Part shown: piece after piece, positions 7,114 to 13,217 of the stretch
Layout of the letters: each line of letters opens with the position of its first letter
Position numbering within the stretch: the first letter of the stretch is position 1
Source of the DNA: Alphaproteobacteria bacterium
Lineage (GTDB): Bacteria; Pseudomonadota; Alphaproteobacteria; Bin95
Reading direction: 5' to 3'
Assembly: GCA_022822125.1 (NCBI GenBank)
Contig: JAJECF010000236.1
Coordinates: 1 to 13,217 of the forward strand
DNA length: 13,217 nucleotides
Position numbers and translations under genes: made by a program
The notes under the pieces: model-generated
Databases searched by the model: none
The model's input: only the letters and a program-made list of their open reading frames with translations
Told to the model about the DNA's origin: nothing

Positions 7114-7949
7114 TCCACGTTCCGCGCCTGCTCGCGAAAGGCTTCGAGCGCGGCCTTCAGGTCCAGCACGATGCGGGTGAGGTCGAGCGCCGCCGATTTG
7201 GAGCCGAGCGTGTTGGCCTCGCGGTGGATTTCCTGGCAGAGGAAATCGAGCTTGCGGCCGACCGCGTCCCCGGAAGCGAGCAGCGCCGAGGCCGCCTCCA
7301 GATGCGCGTCGAGCCGGTCGAGTTCCTCGCGCACATCCGCCTTCGCAGCCAGCAGCGCGACTTCCTGCGCAAGGCGTTCCTCCGGAAGCTCGGCGTCCAG
7401 CGCGGCGATGGCGGCGGCGAGCCGGTCCCTGAGCGCCGCCGGCTGCGCCGCCGCCAGCGCCCGCGCCGCGCGCGCCTGCGCCTTCATGGCGAGGAGGTGC
7501 TCGTCGAGCGCCGCCGCGAGGGTCCGGCCTTCCGCGCGCCGCGCCTCCTCAAGCCCGTCCAGCGCCTCTTCAAGGCCCGTGAGCAGCGCCTCCTCGTCGC
7601 GCGCCTCCGGGTCCGCATCGACCGCCTCGATGACGCCGCGCAGGCCCATAAGGCCGGCCATGTCGCCGCCGCCCCGGCTTTCGGCTATCGCCGCCAGTTC
7701 GTCGAGCCAGGCCTCGTCCACCCGGTAGCGCTGCCGCCCCTCAGCCCGCTCGAAGCGCAATTCCAGAGTGATGCTGCCGCGCCGGAACCGGGCCTGCGCC
7801 GCCTTGCGGGCCGCCGGCTCCAGCCCGTCATGCCCGGCCGGCAGGCGCAGGCGCAAATCGAGGCCGCGATGGTTGACCGAACGGACCTCCCAGCGCCCGT
7901 CGGGCCCGCCGGCGGAGGCGAAACCGGTCATGGAGGACAGACCCGTCAC
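7110..7949 (-). CDS. yicC: YicC/YloC family endoribonuclease-type protein
   Basis: This 279-residue protein has the family marks at both ends: SMTGFA (6-11) and SVNHRGLDL (24-32) in the YicC N-terminal domain, then ADVREELDRLDAHL (204-217) and KLDFLCQEIHREANTL (233-248) in the DUF1732 C-terminal domain, closing with FREQARNVE. E. coli YicC and B. subtilis YloC are reported to act on RNA, YicC in sRNA turnover. The RNA target here is unknown. The start is taken as GTG at 7949. It overlaps the mltG stop (GTGA), has GAGG about 8 bp upstream, and gives the five residues that usually precede SMTGFA. An in-frame ATG at 7931 is the alternative. The middle part (120-190) is Ala/Glu/Arg rich and predicted helical. 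Confidence 0.93.
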   Translation of the reverse strand: MTGLSSMTGFASAGGPDGRWEVRSVNHRGLDLRLRLPAGHDGLEPAARKAAQARFRRGSITLELRFERAEGRQRYRVDEAWLDELAAIAESRGGGDMAGLMGLRGVIEAVDADPEARDEEALLTGLEEALDGLEEARRAEGRTLAAALDEHLLAMKAQARAARALAAAQPAALRDRLAAAIAALDAELPEERLAQEVALLAAKADVREELDRLDAHLEAASALLASGDAVGRKLDFLCQEIHREANTLGSKSAALDLTRIVLDLKAALEAFREQARNVE

Positions 7950-8920
7950 TGCAGACGCCTCGACAGCCTGCGGTAGCGGGCGACATTGCGGTTGTGCTCC
8001 CGGAGCGTGCGCGCGAAGAGGTGGCCGCCCGCGCCGTCGGCGACGAAATAGAGCGCTTCGGTTTGCGCCGGCCGCGCTGCCGCCTCAAGAGCCGCCAGGC
8101 CGGGATTGGCGATCGGGCCCGGCGGCAGCCCGTGAATGCGGTAGGTGTTGTAGGGGTGGTCCGCCCGCAGGTCGGCGCGGGTGAGCGCCCGGCCGAGCGC
8201 CCGCCGGCCGCCGGTGAGCGCGTAGATGACTGTCGGGTCCGTCTGCAGGCGCATGCCGCGCTTCAGGCGGTTGATGAACACGCCCGCAATCCGGGCGCGC
8301 TCCCCCGCTAGGCCGGTTTCCTTCTCGACGATGGAGGCGAGGGTGAGCAGCTCCGTCTCGCTGTCGAGCGGCGAGCCGGCCGGCCGGTCGCGGAACAGCC
8401 GCGCCAGCGCCTCGTCCATGGCGCGCTGCATCCGCGCCACCAGGCCCGCACGGCTGTCGCCATGGCTGTAGTGGTAGGTCTCCGGCAGAAGCCGCCCTTC
8501 GCCGGGATCGGACGGCGCGCCGACCAGCCCCTCGGCCTGCCGCACGAGGTCCAGCACGGCGGCGGTGGTGAGCCCCTCCGGCACTGTCAGCCGGCGCATG
8601 ACGGTCCTGCCCGCCACCAGCAGGTCGCGGACCGATGCGGCGCTGATCCCGGCGGGGAATTCGTATTCGCCCGCTTTCAGGCGGTTCTGGGCGCCGTCCA
8701 CGATCACGAAGACCCGGAACGCCAGCGGGCCGCGCAGCACGCCCCGCTCGGCGAGCAATGCCGCCAGCGGCGCAAGGCCCGCGCCCTTCGGCACGACCAC
8801 CCGGCGCGTCTCGGCGAGCGGGCCGGGCGCATTGAAATCCTGCCAGGCCCGCAGCGCGAACCCGGCGGTTGCCGCCGCCAACAGTGCCAGAAGGACGCCG
8901 ACAAGCCGACGGCGGCGCAT
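7946..8920 (-). CDS. mltG: Endolytic murein transglycosylase MltG
   Basis: This inner-membrane enzyme cleaves nascent glycan strands in the periplasm and is thought to set strand length during peptidoglycan synthesis. The 324-residue protein has an N-terminal signal anchor at about 6-24 after a basic MRRRR start. The YceG-like domain shows LKAGEYEFPAG (81-91), RLTVPEGLT (110-118), LLPETYHY (144-151) and ASIVEKETG (195-203). Glu199 corresponds to the expected catalytic glutamate. RLQTDPTVIYAL and YNTYRIHGLPPGPIANPG complete the signature. It starts 6 bp after the fabF stop, with no clear ribosome-binding site, so coupling to fabF is likely. Its stop overlaps the yicC GTG. The fabF-mltG-yicC order is common in alphaproteobacteria. 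Confidence 0.96.
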   Translation of the reverse strand: MRRRRLVGVLLALLAAATAGFALRAWQDFNAPGPLAETRRVVVPKGAGLAPLAALLAERGVLRGPLAFRVFVIVDGAQNRLKAGEYEFPAGISAASVRDLLVAGRTVMRRLTVPEGLTTAAVLDLVRQAEGLVGAPSDPGEGRLLPETYHYSHGDSRAGLVARMQRAMDEALARLFRDRPAGSPLDSETELLTLASIVEKETGLAGERARIAGVFINRLKRGMRLQTDPTVIYALTGGRRALGRALTRADLRADHPYNTYRIHGLPPGPIANPGLAALEAAARPAQTEALYFVADGAGGHLFARTLREHNRNVARYRRLSRRLQ

Positions 8921-8926
8921 TGAGCG

Positions 8927-10189
8927 TCAGGGCGCGCCGGCGAAGACGAGCGACGTATTGGTGCCGCCGAACCCGAAGGAGTTGGAAATCGCATGGTCGA
9001 TCCTGCGTTCCTTCGCCGCGCCGGGCACGAGGTCGAGATCGCAGCCATCCGAGGGGTCTTCGAGATTGAGCGTCGGCGGCGCGACACCGCATTGCACGGC
9101 CTTGATGGTGAAGATCGCCTCGATGGCCCCGGCCGCGCCCAGCAGGTGGCCGTGGGCGGACTTGGTGGAGGACATCGACAACTCATAGGCATGGTCGCCG
9201 AAGAGGCGCTTCACCGCGCCCAGTTCGATCTCGTCGCCGAGCGGCGTCGAGGTTCCGTGGGCGTTGATGTAGTCGATGCTCTCGGGGGCGAGCCCGGCCC
9301 GCCTGAGCGCCGCTTCCATGGCGCGGTAGCCGCCATCGCCGTCGGCCGCGGGCGCGGTGATGTGGTGCGCATCGCCGGAGAGGCCGTAGCCGACGACCTC
9401 GGCATAGATGCGGGCGCCCCGCGCCTTCGCGTGTTCGTATTCCTCCAGCACGACGCAGCCCGCGCCCTCGCCCATCACGAAGCCGTCGCGCGCCTTGTCC
9501 CAGGGCCGGGACGCGCGCTCGGGTTCATCGTTGAAATTGGTCGAAAGCGCCCGCGAGGCGGCGAAACCGGCGATGCCGAGGCGGCAAATTGTGGCTTCCG
9601 CCCCCCCGGCCACCATGACATCGGCATCGTCGAGCGCGATCAGGCGGGCGGCGTCGCCGATGGCGTGCGCCGCCGTCGCGCAGGCCGTGACCACGGAATG
9701 GTTCGGGCCCTTGAAGCCGTGCTTGATCGAGACCTGGCCCGAAACGAGATTGATGAGCGCCGAAGGAATGAAGAACGGGCTGATGCGCCGGGGGCCGCGT
9801 TCCTGAAGCAGGAGCGAGGCGTCGTAGATGGTCTGCAATCCGCCGATGCCGGAGCCGATCATGACGCCGGTGCGGTTGCGGCCCTCCTCGTCCTGCGGCT
9901 CCCAGCCCGAATCCCCGACCGCCTGGTCGGCCGCGACCATGCCGTAGATGATGAACGGGTCGAGCTTGCGCCGCTCCCTCGCCGGCAGCCATTCGTCCGG
10001 GTCCCAGCGGCCGTCCTCGCGGCTGCCGGCCGGCAGATGCGCGGCGATCCGGCAGGGCAGGTCGGACACGTCAAAGGCCTCGATGGGGCCGATGCCGGAC
10101 TCGCCTTCGATCAACCTGTTCCATGATGGTTCGACACCGATTCCCATCGGCGAAACCAGGCCCATCCCGGTGACCACCACGCGGCGCAT
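8927..10189 (-). CDS. fabF: 3-oxoacyl-ACP synthase II (beta-ketoacyl-ACP synthase II)
   Basis: The enzyme condenses malonyl-ACP with a growing acyl-ACP in type II fatty-acid elongation. The 420-residue length is normal for FabF. The catalytic Cys170 is in VVTACATAAHAIGDA. The two histidines are His311 in NAHGTSTPLGD and His346 in KSAHGHLLGAAGA, with Lys343 just before. The GFGFGGTNTSLVF-type C-terminal glycine loop is intact (NSFGFGGTNTSLVF). MRRVVVTGMGLVSPMG is the usual N-terminus, and GGGGAG lies 8 bp before the ATG. It follows acpP by 21 bp with no terminator between them, so it shares the acpP transcript. Confidence 0.97.
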   Translation of the reverse strand: MRRVVVTGMGLVSPMGIGVEPSWNRLIEGESGIGPIEAFDVSDLPCRIAAHLPAGSREDGRWDPDEWLPARERRKLDPFIIYGMVAADQAVGDSGWEPQDEEGRNRTGVMIGSGIGGLQTIYDASLLLQERGPRRISPFFIPSALINLVSGQVSIKHGFKGPNHSVVTACATAAHAIGDAARLIALDDADVMVAGGAEATICRLGIAGFAASRALSTNFNDEPERASRPWDKARDGFVMGEGAGCVVLEEYEHAKARGARIYAEVVGYGLSGDAHHITAPAADGDGGYRAMEAALRRAGLAPESIDYINAHGTSTPLGDEIELGAVKRLFGDHAYELSMSSTKSAHGHLLGAAGAIEAIFTIKAVQCGVAPPTLNLEDPSDGCDLDLVPGAAKERRIDHAISNSFGFGGTNTSLVFAGAP

Positions 10190-10210
10190 GCCGAATTCTC
10201 CCCGGCCGCG

Positions 10211-10444
10211 TCAGGCGTTCTCGTTGATATAGTCGATCGCGTTCTTGACCGTCACGATCTTCTCCGCCGCATCGTCCGGAATCTCGACGCCGAATTCTTC
10301 TTCGAACGCCATCACCAGTTCGACCGTATCCAGGCTGTCGGCGCCAAGGTCGTCGATAAAGCTCGCCCCTTCCACGACCTTGCCCTCATCCACGCCGAGA
10401 TGCTCCACGACGATTTTCTTCACGCGATCGGCGATATCGCTCAT
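10211..10444 (-). CDS. acpP: Acyl carrier protein
   Basis: This small acidic protein (77 residues) carries acyl chains on a 4'-phosphopantetheine arm through the fatty-acid cycle. The attachment serine is Ser37 in the [20 protein letters not shown] motif. The start [18 protein letters not shown] and the end [11 protein letters not shown] are typical of alphaproteobacterial AcpP. It lies between fabG and fabF, its usual place. The 112-bp gap upstream is the longest gap inside this operon. It carries a very strong ribosome-binding site, consistent with the high AcpP output cells need. Confidence 0.98.
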   Translation of the reverse strand: MSDIADRVKKIVVEHLGVDEGKVVEGASFIDDLGADSLDTVELVMAFEEEFGVEIPDDAAEKIVTVKNAIDYINENA

Positions 10445-10449
10445 TCAAT

Positions 10450-10457
10450 CCCCTCCC
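10450..10457 (-). promoter_or_regulatory. Strong ribosome-binding site of acpP
   Basis: On the minus strand this reads GGGAGGGG, 5 nt before the acpP ATG. It is the strongest Shine-Dalgarno match among the genes whose upstream sequence I checked and fits the high expression expected for AcpP. Confidence 0.75.
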
Positions 10458-10519
10458 TTCGGACTGTTCTTTGTCGGCCTGTCGCTGCGGCTCGCTGGCC
10501 CCGGCACATGAGGGCACGG

Positions 10520-10528
10520 CTCTTAGCA
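10520..10528 (-). promoter_or_regulatory. Possible extended -10 promoter element for acpP
   Basis: The 112-bp fabG-acpP gap (10445-10556) reads TGCTAAGAG here on the minus strand, resembling an extended -10 (TGn plus TAAGAG). No acceptable -35 is seen 16-18 bp upstream. If used, it would give a leader of roughly 70 nt and let acpP be expressed above the level of the upstream genes. The rest of the gap shows only a 4-bp GCCC/GGGC hairpin, too short to call a terminator. Confidence 0.2.
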
Positions 10529-10556
10529 CAGCCCGCAAGGGCGAGCCATAGCCGCA

Positions 10557-11291
10557 TCATATCATCGCCATGCCGCCATTCACATGCAAGGTCTGGCCGG
10601 TGACATAGGCCGCCTCGTCGCTGGCGAGGAACACCGCTGCGGCGGCCACGTCCCCGGGCAGCCCGAAGCGCCCGGCCGGCACCCGGTCCAGCGCCTGGGC
10701 GCGCTGTTTCTCGTTCAGCTCCTGCGTCATGGCGGTGTCGATGAAGCCGGGCGCGATGCAATTGACCGTCACGCCCCGCCCCGCGACCTCGGCGGCGACC
10801 GCCTTCGTCATGCCGATCATGCCGGCCTTGGAGGCCGCATAATTGGCCTGGCCCGGATTGCCGGTGACGCCGACCACGGAGGAGACGGCGATGATGCGCC
10901 CCTGCCGGCGGCGCATCATGCCGCGCAGCGCCGCGCGGGCGAGGCGGAAGCCGGCCGTCAGGTTGATGTCGAGCACGGTCTGCCAGTCCTCGTCGCGCAT
11001 GCGCAGGAAGAGGCCGTCGCGCGTGACGCCCGCATTGCTGACAAGGATGTCGAGCGGCCCGAGCGCCTCTTCCGCCCGCGCGACCAGGCCGTCCGCCGCG
11101 GCGCTGTCGCCGAGATTGCAGGGCAGGACCGCGGCGCCGTCGAACTCGCCCGCCAGCGCCTCGAGCGCCGCCTCGCGGGTGCCGGACAGGCCGACCTTTG
11201 CGCCCTGCGCCGCCAGCGCGCGCGCAATCGCGGCGCCGATGCCGCCCGATGCGCCGGTGACCAGCGCGGTTCTGTCGGAGAGGTCGAACAC
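10557..11291 (-). CDS. fabG: 3-oxoacyl-ACP reductase
   Basis: FabG performs the NADPH-dependent first reduction of the fatty-acid elongation cycle. The protein has 244 residues. The cofactor motif TGASGGIG is at 12-19, with Thr38-Arg39 after strand 2, as expected for NADPH use. NAG is at 87-89, and the catalytic set is Ser138, Tyr151 and Lys155 in SSVVGVTGNPGQANYAASK. The closing VTGQTLHVNGGMAMI is typical FabG. The start is a GTG at 11291 giving MFDLSDRTALVTGAS, the standard alphaproteobacterial N-terminus; the ribosome-binding site is poor. It begins 3 bp after the stop of the upstream SDR, so it probably depends on that gene for transcription and coupled translation. Confidence 0.96.
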   Translation of the reverse strand: MFDLSDRTALVTGASGGIGAAIARALAAQGAKVGLSGTREAALEALAGEFDGAAVLPCNLGDSAAADGLVARAEEALGPLDILVSNAGVTRDGLFLRMRDEDWQTVLDINLTAGFRLARAALRGMMRRRQGRIIAVSSVVGVTGNPGQANYAASKAGMIGMTKAVAAEVAGRGVTVNCIAPGFIDTAMTQELNEKQRAQALDRVPAGRFGLPGDVAAAAVFLASDEAAYVTGQTLHVNGGMAMI

Positions 11292-11294
11292 GGC

Positions 11295-12056
11295 CTAGAG
11301 AAAGACCGTGCCGCCGTCCACCATCAGGGTCTGTCCGGTGACGAGCCTGCTGGCGTCGGAAGCGAGGTAGAGCACGGTGCCCACCAGATCGTCGGTGGTG
11401 AGGCTCCTCTGCAGGCTCTGGCTGGCGGCGACCGCCTGCAGCAGCTTGTCCTTCTTGGACCCGAAGAAGTCGTCGGTGCCCTCGGTCAGCACCGCGCTGG
11501 GCGCGATGGCGTTGACTCTGATCCAGTCGCGGCCGAGCTCGCGGGCGAGCGCCCGGGTCATGCCGATGACGGCGGCCTTCGATGTCGCGTAGTGCAGGCC
11601 GAAGGGCATGCCATAGACCGCGGCAAGGGAGGCGATGTTGATGACCGAGCCGCCGCCGGCCTCGCGCATGGCCGGCACGCACGCCTTGGCGCATTGCCAG
11701 ACGCCGCGCACATTGACGGCCATGGTGCGGTCCCACTCGTCCTGCTCGATCCTGTCGAAGCGTCCGCCCTGGGTGTCGCCGTAGAGGGCAGCGTTGTTGA
11801 TGAGCACGTCGATGCGGCCGAACTCGTCCACCGCGTGCCGGGCCATGGCTTCGCAGCTCGCCATGTCGGCGGCGTCCAATGCCGTTCCGGTGATGCGCCC
11901 GCTGGCGGCGGTGACGGCGGCCACCGTCCCGGCAGTGTCCCGGATGTCTGCGGCGACCACCAGCGCGCCCTCGCGCGCCAGCGCCTCGCAATAGGCGCGA
12001 CCCAAGCCCCGCCCGCCGCCGGTGACGACAGCGACCTTCCCCTCAAGCTGTGGCAT
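11295..12056 (-). CDS. Short-chain dehydrogenase/reductase, likely NAD-dependent
   Basis: This 253-residue classical SDR has TGGGRGLG at 12-19, NNAA at 87-90, Ser143 in INIASLAAVYG, and Tyr156/Lys160 in YATSKAA. Asp37 ends strand 2 (VVAADIRD), which usually selects NAD(H) over NADP(H), unlike the FabG next door. The C-terminus VTGQTLMVDGGTVFL is normal. The substrate is not identifiable. The insert LTEGTDDFFGSKKDKLLQAV (190-209) should cover the active site and set specificity. The frame is open upstream to 12188, but the ATG at 12056 has GGGAGGG just before it and gives MPQLEGKVAVVTGG, the expected SDR start. It lies directly before fabG, where fabD is commonly found, so its link to fatty-acid synthesis is by position only. 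Confidence 0.9.
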   Translation of the reverse strand: MPQLEGKVAVVTGGGRGLGRAYCEALAREGALVVAADIRDTAGTVAAVTAASGRITGTALDAADMASCEAMARHAVDEFGRIDVLINNAALYGDTQGGRFDRIEQDEWDRTMAVNVRGVWQCAKACVPAMREAGGGSVINIASLAAVYGMPFGLHYATSKAAVIGMTRALARELGRDWIRVNAIAPSAVLTEGTDDFFGSKKDKLLQAVAASQSLQRSLTTDDLVGTVLYLASDASRLVTGQTLMVDGGTVFL

Positions 12057-12106
12057 CGGCCCTCCCGCTTCTCTCGCCCGCACCTGCCGGCCGGCGGCGG
12101 GGCAGG

Positions 12107-12135
12107 GACATAGGCCATATGCGCTGCTGTCGCAA
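12107..12135 (-). promoter_or_regulatory. Possible promoter for the SDR-fabG-acpP-fabF operon
   Basis: On the minus strand TTGCGA (12130-12135) is followed after exactly 17 bp by TATGTC (12107-12112). This is a fair -35/-10 pair, 40-70 bp upstream of the SDR start codon and inside the 134-bp gap after the Nudix gene. The -10 matches the consensus at three of six positions. No intrinsic terminator with a T-run is visible for the Nudix gene in the same gap. Confidence 0.35.
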
Positions 12136-12190
12136 GCCGAGGCGCCCGGAGCCGGCTGGCGTCGTGTTTGCGAAGTCCGTGAACGCAACG

Positions 12191-12967
12191 CTAGCTGTCG
12201 AGCGCGAGTTCGGACATCGGGTAGCCGGCGCTCCGGGGAATCTGAAGCACCCGCCCTTCGGGCGTGGCGGCGATGCGCGTCATCACCGTCTCCACGGGTT
12301 CGGCCTCAGCGCGCCTCAGCGCGTCCGCCACGGTGCCGGACCGCGCCAGCCGCGAGAGAATGGCGCGCGTGGGGAACATGATGGGTCGGTTCCCCTCGGC
12401 CGCGTCGCGGAGCGCCGTCTCCGGCCGGATCCAGAGCGAGTCCACGGATTCGGAGCCGTCATGGCTGCCGTCCTGGCCGGGCGGCAGGGCCGCCAGATAG
12501 AAATGCACATCGAACCGCCTCGGCGAGCGCTCGGGCGTGATCCAGTGCGCGCAATGGCAGAGCGCCGCCGTGTCGGCGAGGAGGTCCTCGGCTTCGAGGA
12601 AGGCGCCGAACGGCACGCTGCCGTCATGCACGCCGGCCCGCAAGCGCGCCACGATCCGGCGGGCGTCCCCAGGGGGCAGCAGGCCGTCCGCGCGTTGCGC
12701 CAGCAGCACGCCGGTTTCCTCGAACGCCTCGCGCACGGCCGCGATGCGGTGCGCCCGCGCCCGCTCGCCGAAGCGGCCGGTGGCGCGCGCCGCGAGCGCG
12801 GGGTCGGCGTCTTCGGGATCGACCTTGCCGCCGGGAAAGACCAGCGCGCCGGAGGAGAAGTCGAGCTCCGGGCTGCGCAGCACCATGAAGACCTCGAGGC
12901 CGTCCGGGCGGTCGCGCAGGATGAGCACGCTGGCGGCGGGCTTCGGAATCGCCGGGGACCGTTCCAT
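12191..12967 (-). CDS. Nudix hydrolase with expanded Nudix box (NUDT19/RP2-like)
   Basis: This 258-residue protein should hydrolyse a nucleoside diphosphate linked to another moiety, with Mg2+ bound by the Nudix glutamates. The box is split. FPGGKVDPEDADP is at 44-56, and REAFEETGVLL is at 79-89 with Glu83 and Glu84. This puts about 18 extra residues between the glycine pair and the REXXEE part compared with the standard box. Such an insertion is characteristic of NUDT19/RP2-type enzymes, which include CoA diphosphatases, so a CoA-like or related substrate is possible but unproven. The C-terminal part (MFPTRAILSRLA and later) is typical of alphaproteobacterial relatives. A TTG at 13060 could extend it by 31 basic residues, but the ATG at 12967 has AAGGG upstream and starts just before the first Nudix strand. 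Confidence 0.87.
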   Translation of the reverse strand: MERSPAIPKPAASVLILRDRPDGLEVFMVLRSPELDFSSGALVFPGGKVDPEDADPALAARATGRFGERARAHRIAAVREAFEETGVLLAQRADGLLPPGDARRIVARLRAGVHDGSVPFGAFLEAEDLLADTAALCHCAHWITPERSPRRFDVHFYLAALPPGQDGSHDGSESVDSLWIRPETALRDAAEGNRPIMFPTRAILSRLARSGTVADALRRAEAEPVETVMTRIAATPEGRVLQIPRSAGYPMSELALDS

Positions 12968-12973
12968 GCGGCC

Positions 12974-13002
12974 CTTATAGCGGCGGCGGCGCGCGAGGGC
13001 AC
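12974..13002 (-). promoter_or_regulatory. Possible promoter of the Nudix gene, leaderless arrangement
   Basis: On the minus strand GTGCCC (12997-13002) and TATAAG (12974-12979) are spaced by 17 bp. The -10 ends 6 bp before the ATG, so transcription would begin at or next to the start codon and give a leaderless mRNA. The AAGGG overlapping the end of the -10 could instead act as a ribosome-binding site if transcription starts further upstream. Confidence 0.35.
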
Positions 13003-13031
13003 GGGCATTCCGTCGCGCAGGCAGGGCTTGA

Positions 13032-13083
13032 AATCCGTATCGTTCCGGTCCAATTTCCAATCCGGAGTGAATGACTACGGATT
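13032..13083 (+). repeat. Inverted repeat in the leader of the Rrf2-family gene
   Basis: AATCCGTA (13032-13039) and TACGGATT (13076-13083) form a perfect 8-bp inverted repeat with a 36-bp interval. Nested inside are TCCGG (13044-13048) with CCGGA (13062-13066), and a direct repeat of TCCAAT at 13049 and 13056. The right arm ends immediately before GAGG, the likely ribosome-binding site, 6 bp before the ATG. A TTGAAA at 13028-13033 could be a -35, but the matching -10 position (CAATTT) is poor. The element may be an operator for autoregulation or an RNA hairpin. Confidence 0.5.
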
Positions 13084-13089
13084 GAGGCG

Positions 13090-13217
13090 ATGCTGAGACT
13101 GAGCCGGATGAACGACTACGCCGTCGTCGTTCTGGGGCAATTGGCGTCCCGGCCCGAACGGCCGCGTTCGGCGAGCGAGGTCGCCGAGGCGACGGGCCTC
13201 GCCGCCTCCACCGTGTC
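13090..13217 (+). CDS. Rrf2-family regulator, SUF Fe-S assembly type, partial (3' end beyond window)
   Basis: Only the first 42 codons are in the window. MLRLSRMNDYAVVVLGQLAS is the typical opening of Rrf2 regulators, and SASEVAEATGLAASTV supplies the winged-helix recognition segment. The Leu-Ser-x-x-x-Asp-Tyr-Ala-Val pattern resembles the SUF-system regulator that commonly precedes sufBCDS in alphaproteobacteria. The cysteines that would bind the Fe-S cluster lie beyond the edge, so cluster sensing cannot be checked. GAGG sits only 2 bp from the ATG, a short spacing. It is divergent from the Nudix gene across a 122-bp spacer, and the suf operon would be expected to the right. Confidence 0.8.
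   Translation, partial: MLRLSRMNDYAVVVLGQLASRPERPRSASEVAEATGLAASTV

Noticed and set aside
8993..10126. Plus-strand open frame (377 codons) antisense to fabF
   Set aside because: Composition-driven shadow frame. fabF on the minus strand is unambiguous.
10529..10545. Terminator in the fabG-acpP gap
   Set aside because: Only a 4-bp GCCC/GGGC stem without a T-run is present, too weak for an intrinsic terminator.
10584..12113. Long plus-strand open frame (509 codons) across fabG and the SDR
   Set aside because: It lies antisense to two proteins with intact catalytic motifs and shows no family features of its own.
12057..12188. Extension of the SDR frame to 12188
   Set aside because: The added 44 residues are unlike any SDR N-terminus and cross the likely promoter. 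A strong ribosome-binding site precedes the ATG at 12056.
12968..13060. TTG start extending the Nudix protein by 31 residues
   Set aside because: The extension is rich in Arg, crosses the promoter-like element and has no Nudix counterpart.
1..13217. CRISPR arrays, tRNA or rRNA genes, insertion sequences, integrase or toxin-antitoxin genes
   Set aside because: I looked for spaced direct repeats, cloverleaf-type sequences, terminal inverted repeats and transposase or recombinase motifs and saw none.

Overview
The window is GC-rich, densely packed bacterial chromosome that reads as Alphaproteobacteria. The evidence is the fabG-acpP-fabF-mltG-yicC-gmk gene order, the protein signatures, and an Rrf2-type SUF regulator at the right edge. 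I cannot place it below class level. There are no RNA genes, insertion sequences, CRISPR arrays or prophage genes, and no stretch over about 140 bp without a gene. Fourteen genes are supported; two run off the window edges.

Left block (1-4523, minus strand). A four-gene transporter operon reads right to left: an ABC ATPase (GldA-like), an ABC-2 permease (GldF-like), a membrane-anchored auxiliary protein (GldG-like, ABC_transp_aux family) and a DUF4340 protein cut by the left edge. The genes overlap or lie within a few bases of each other, which suggests one envelope complex. Its substrate is unknown. A 126-bp divergent spacer separates it from a plus-strand amidase-signature hydrolase (4650-6071).

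Central block (6083-12056, minus strand). Eight genes read right to left: a short-chain dehydrogenase, fabG, acpP, fabF, mltG, yicC, gmk and a DUF427 gene. The first four link to the type II fatty-acid synthesis cycle (NADPH-dependent 3-ketoacyl-ACP reductase, acyl carrier protein, condensing enzyme). They are followed by a murein lytic transglycosylase, an endoribonuclease-family protein and guanylate kinase. Junctions from mltG to the DUF427 gene are all 4-bp stop/start overlaps. In related genomes fabD commonly precedes fabG; here an unrelated SDR holds that place. The amidase and the DUF427 gene converge with 11 bp between their stop codons.

Right block (12191-13217). A Nudix hydrolase with an expanded Nudix box is on the minus strand. 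A divergent 122-bp spacer carries a perfect 8-bp inverted repeat and leads to the first 42 codons of an Rrf2-family regulator resembling the SUF Fe-S assembly regulator.

Most of the window is conserved housekeeping sequence. I see no clear new defence, mobile or biosynthetic system. The points most worth a second look are the Gld-like cassette with its DUF4340 partner, the SDR in the fabD position, the gmk-DUF427 coupling and the inverted repeat ahead of the Rrf2 gene.
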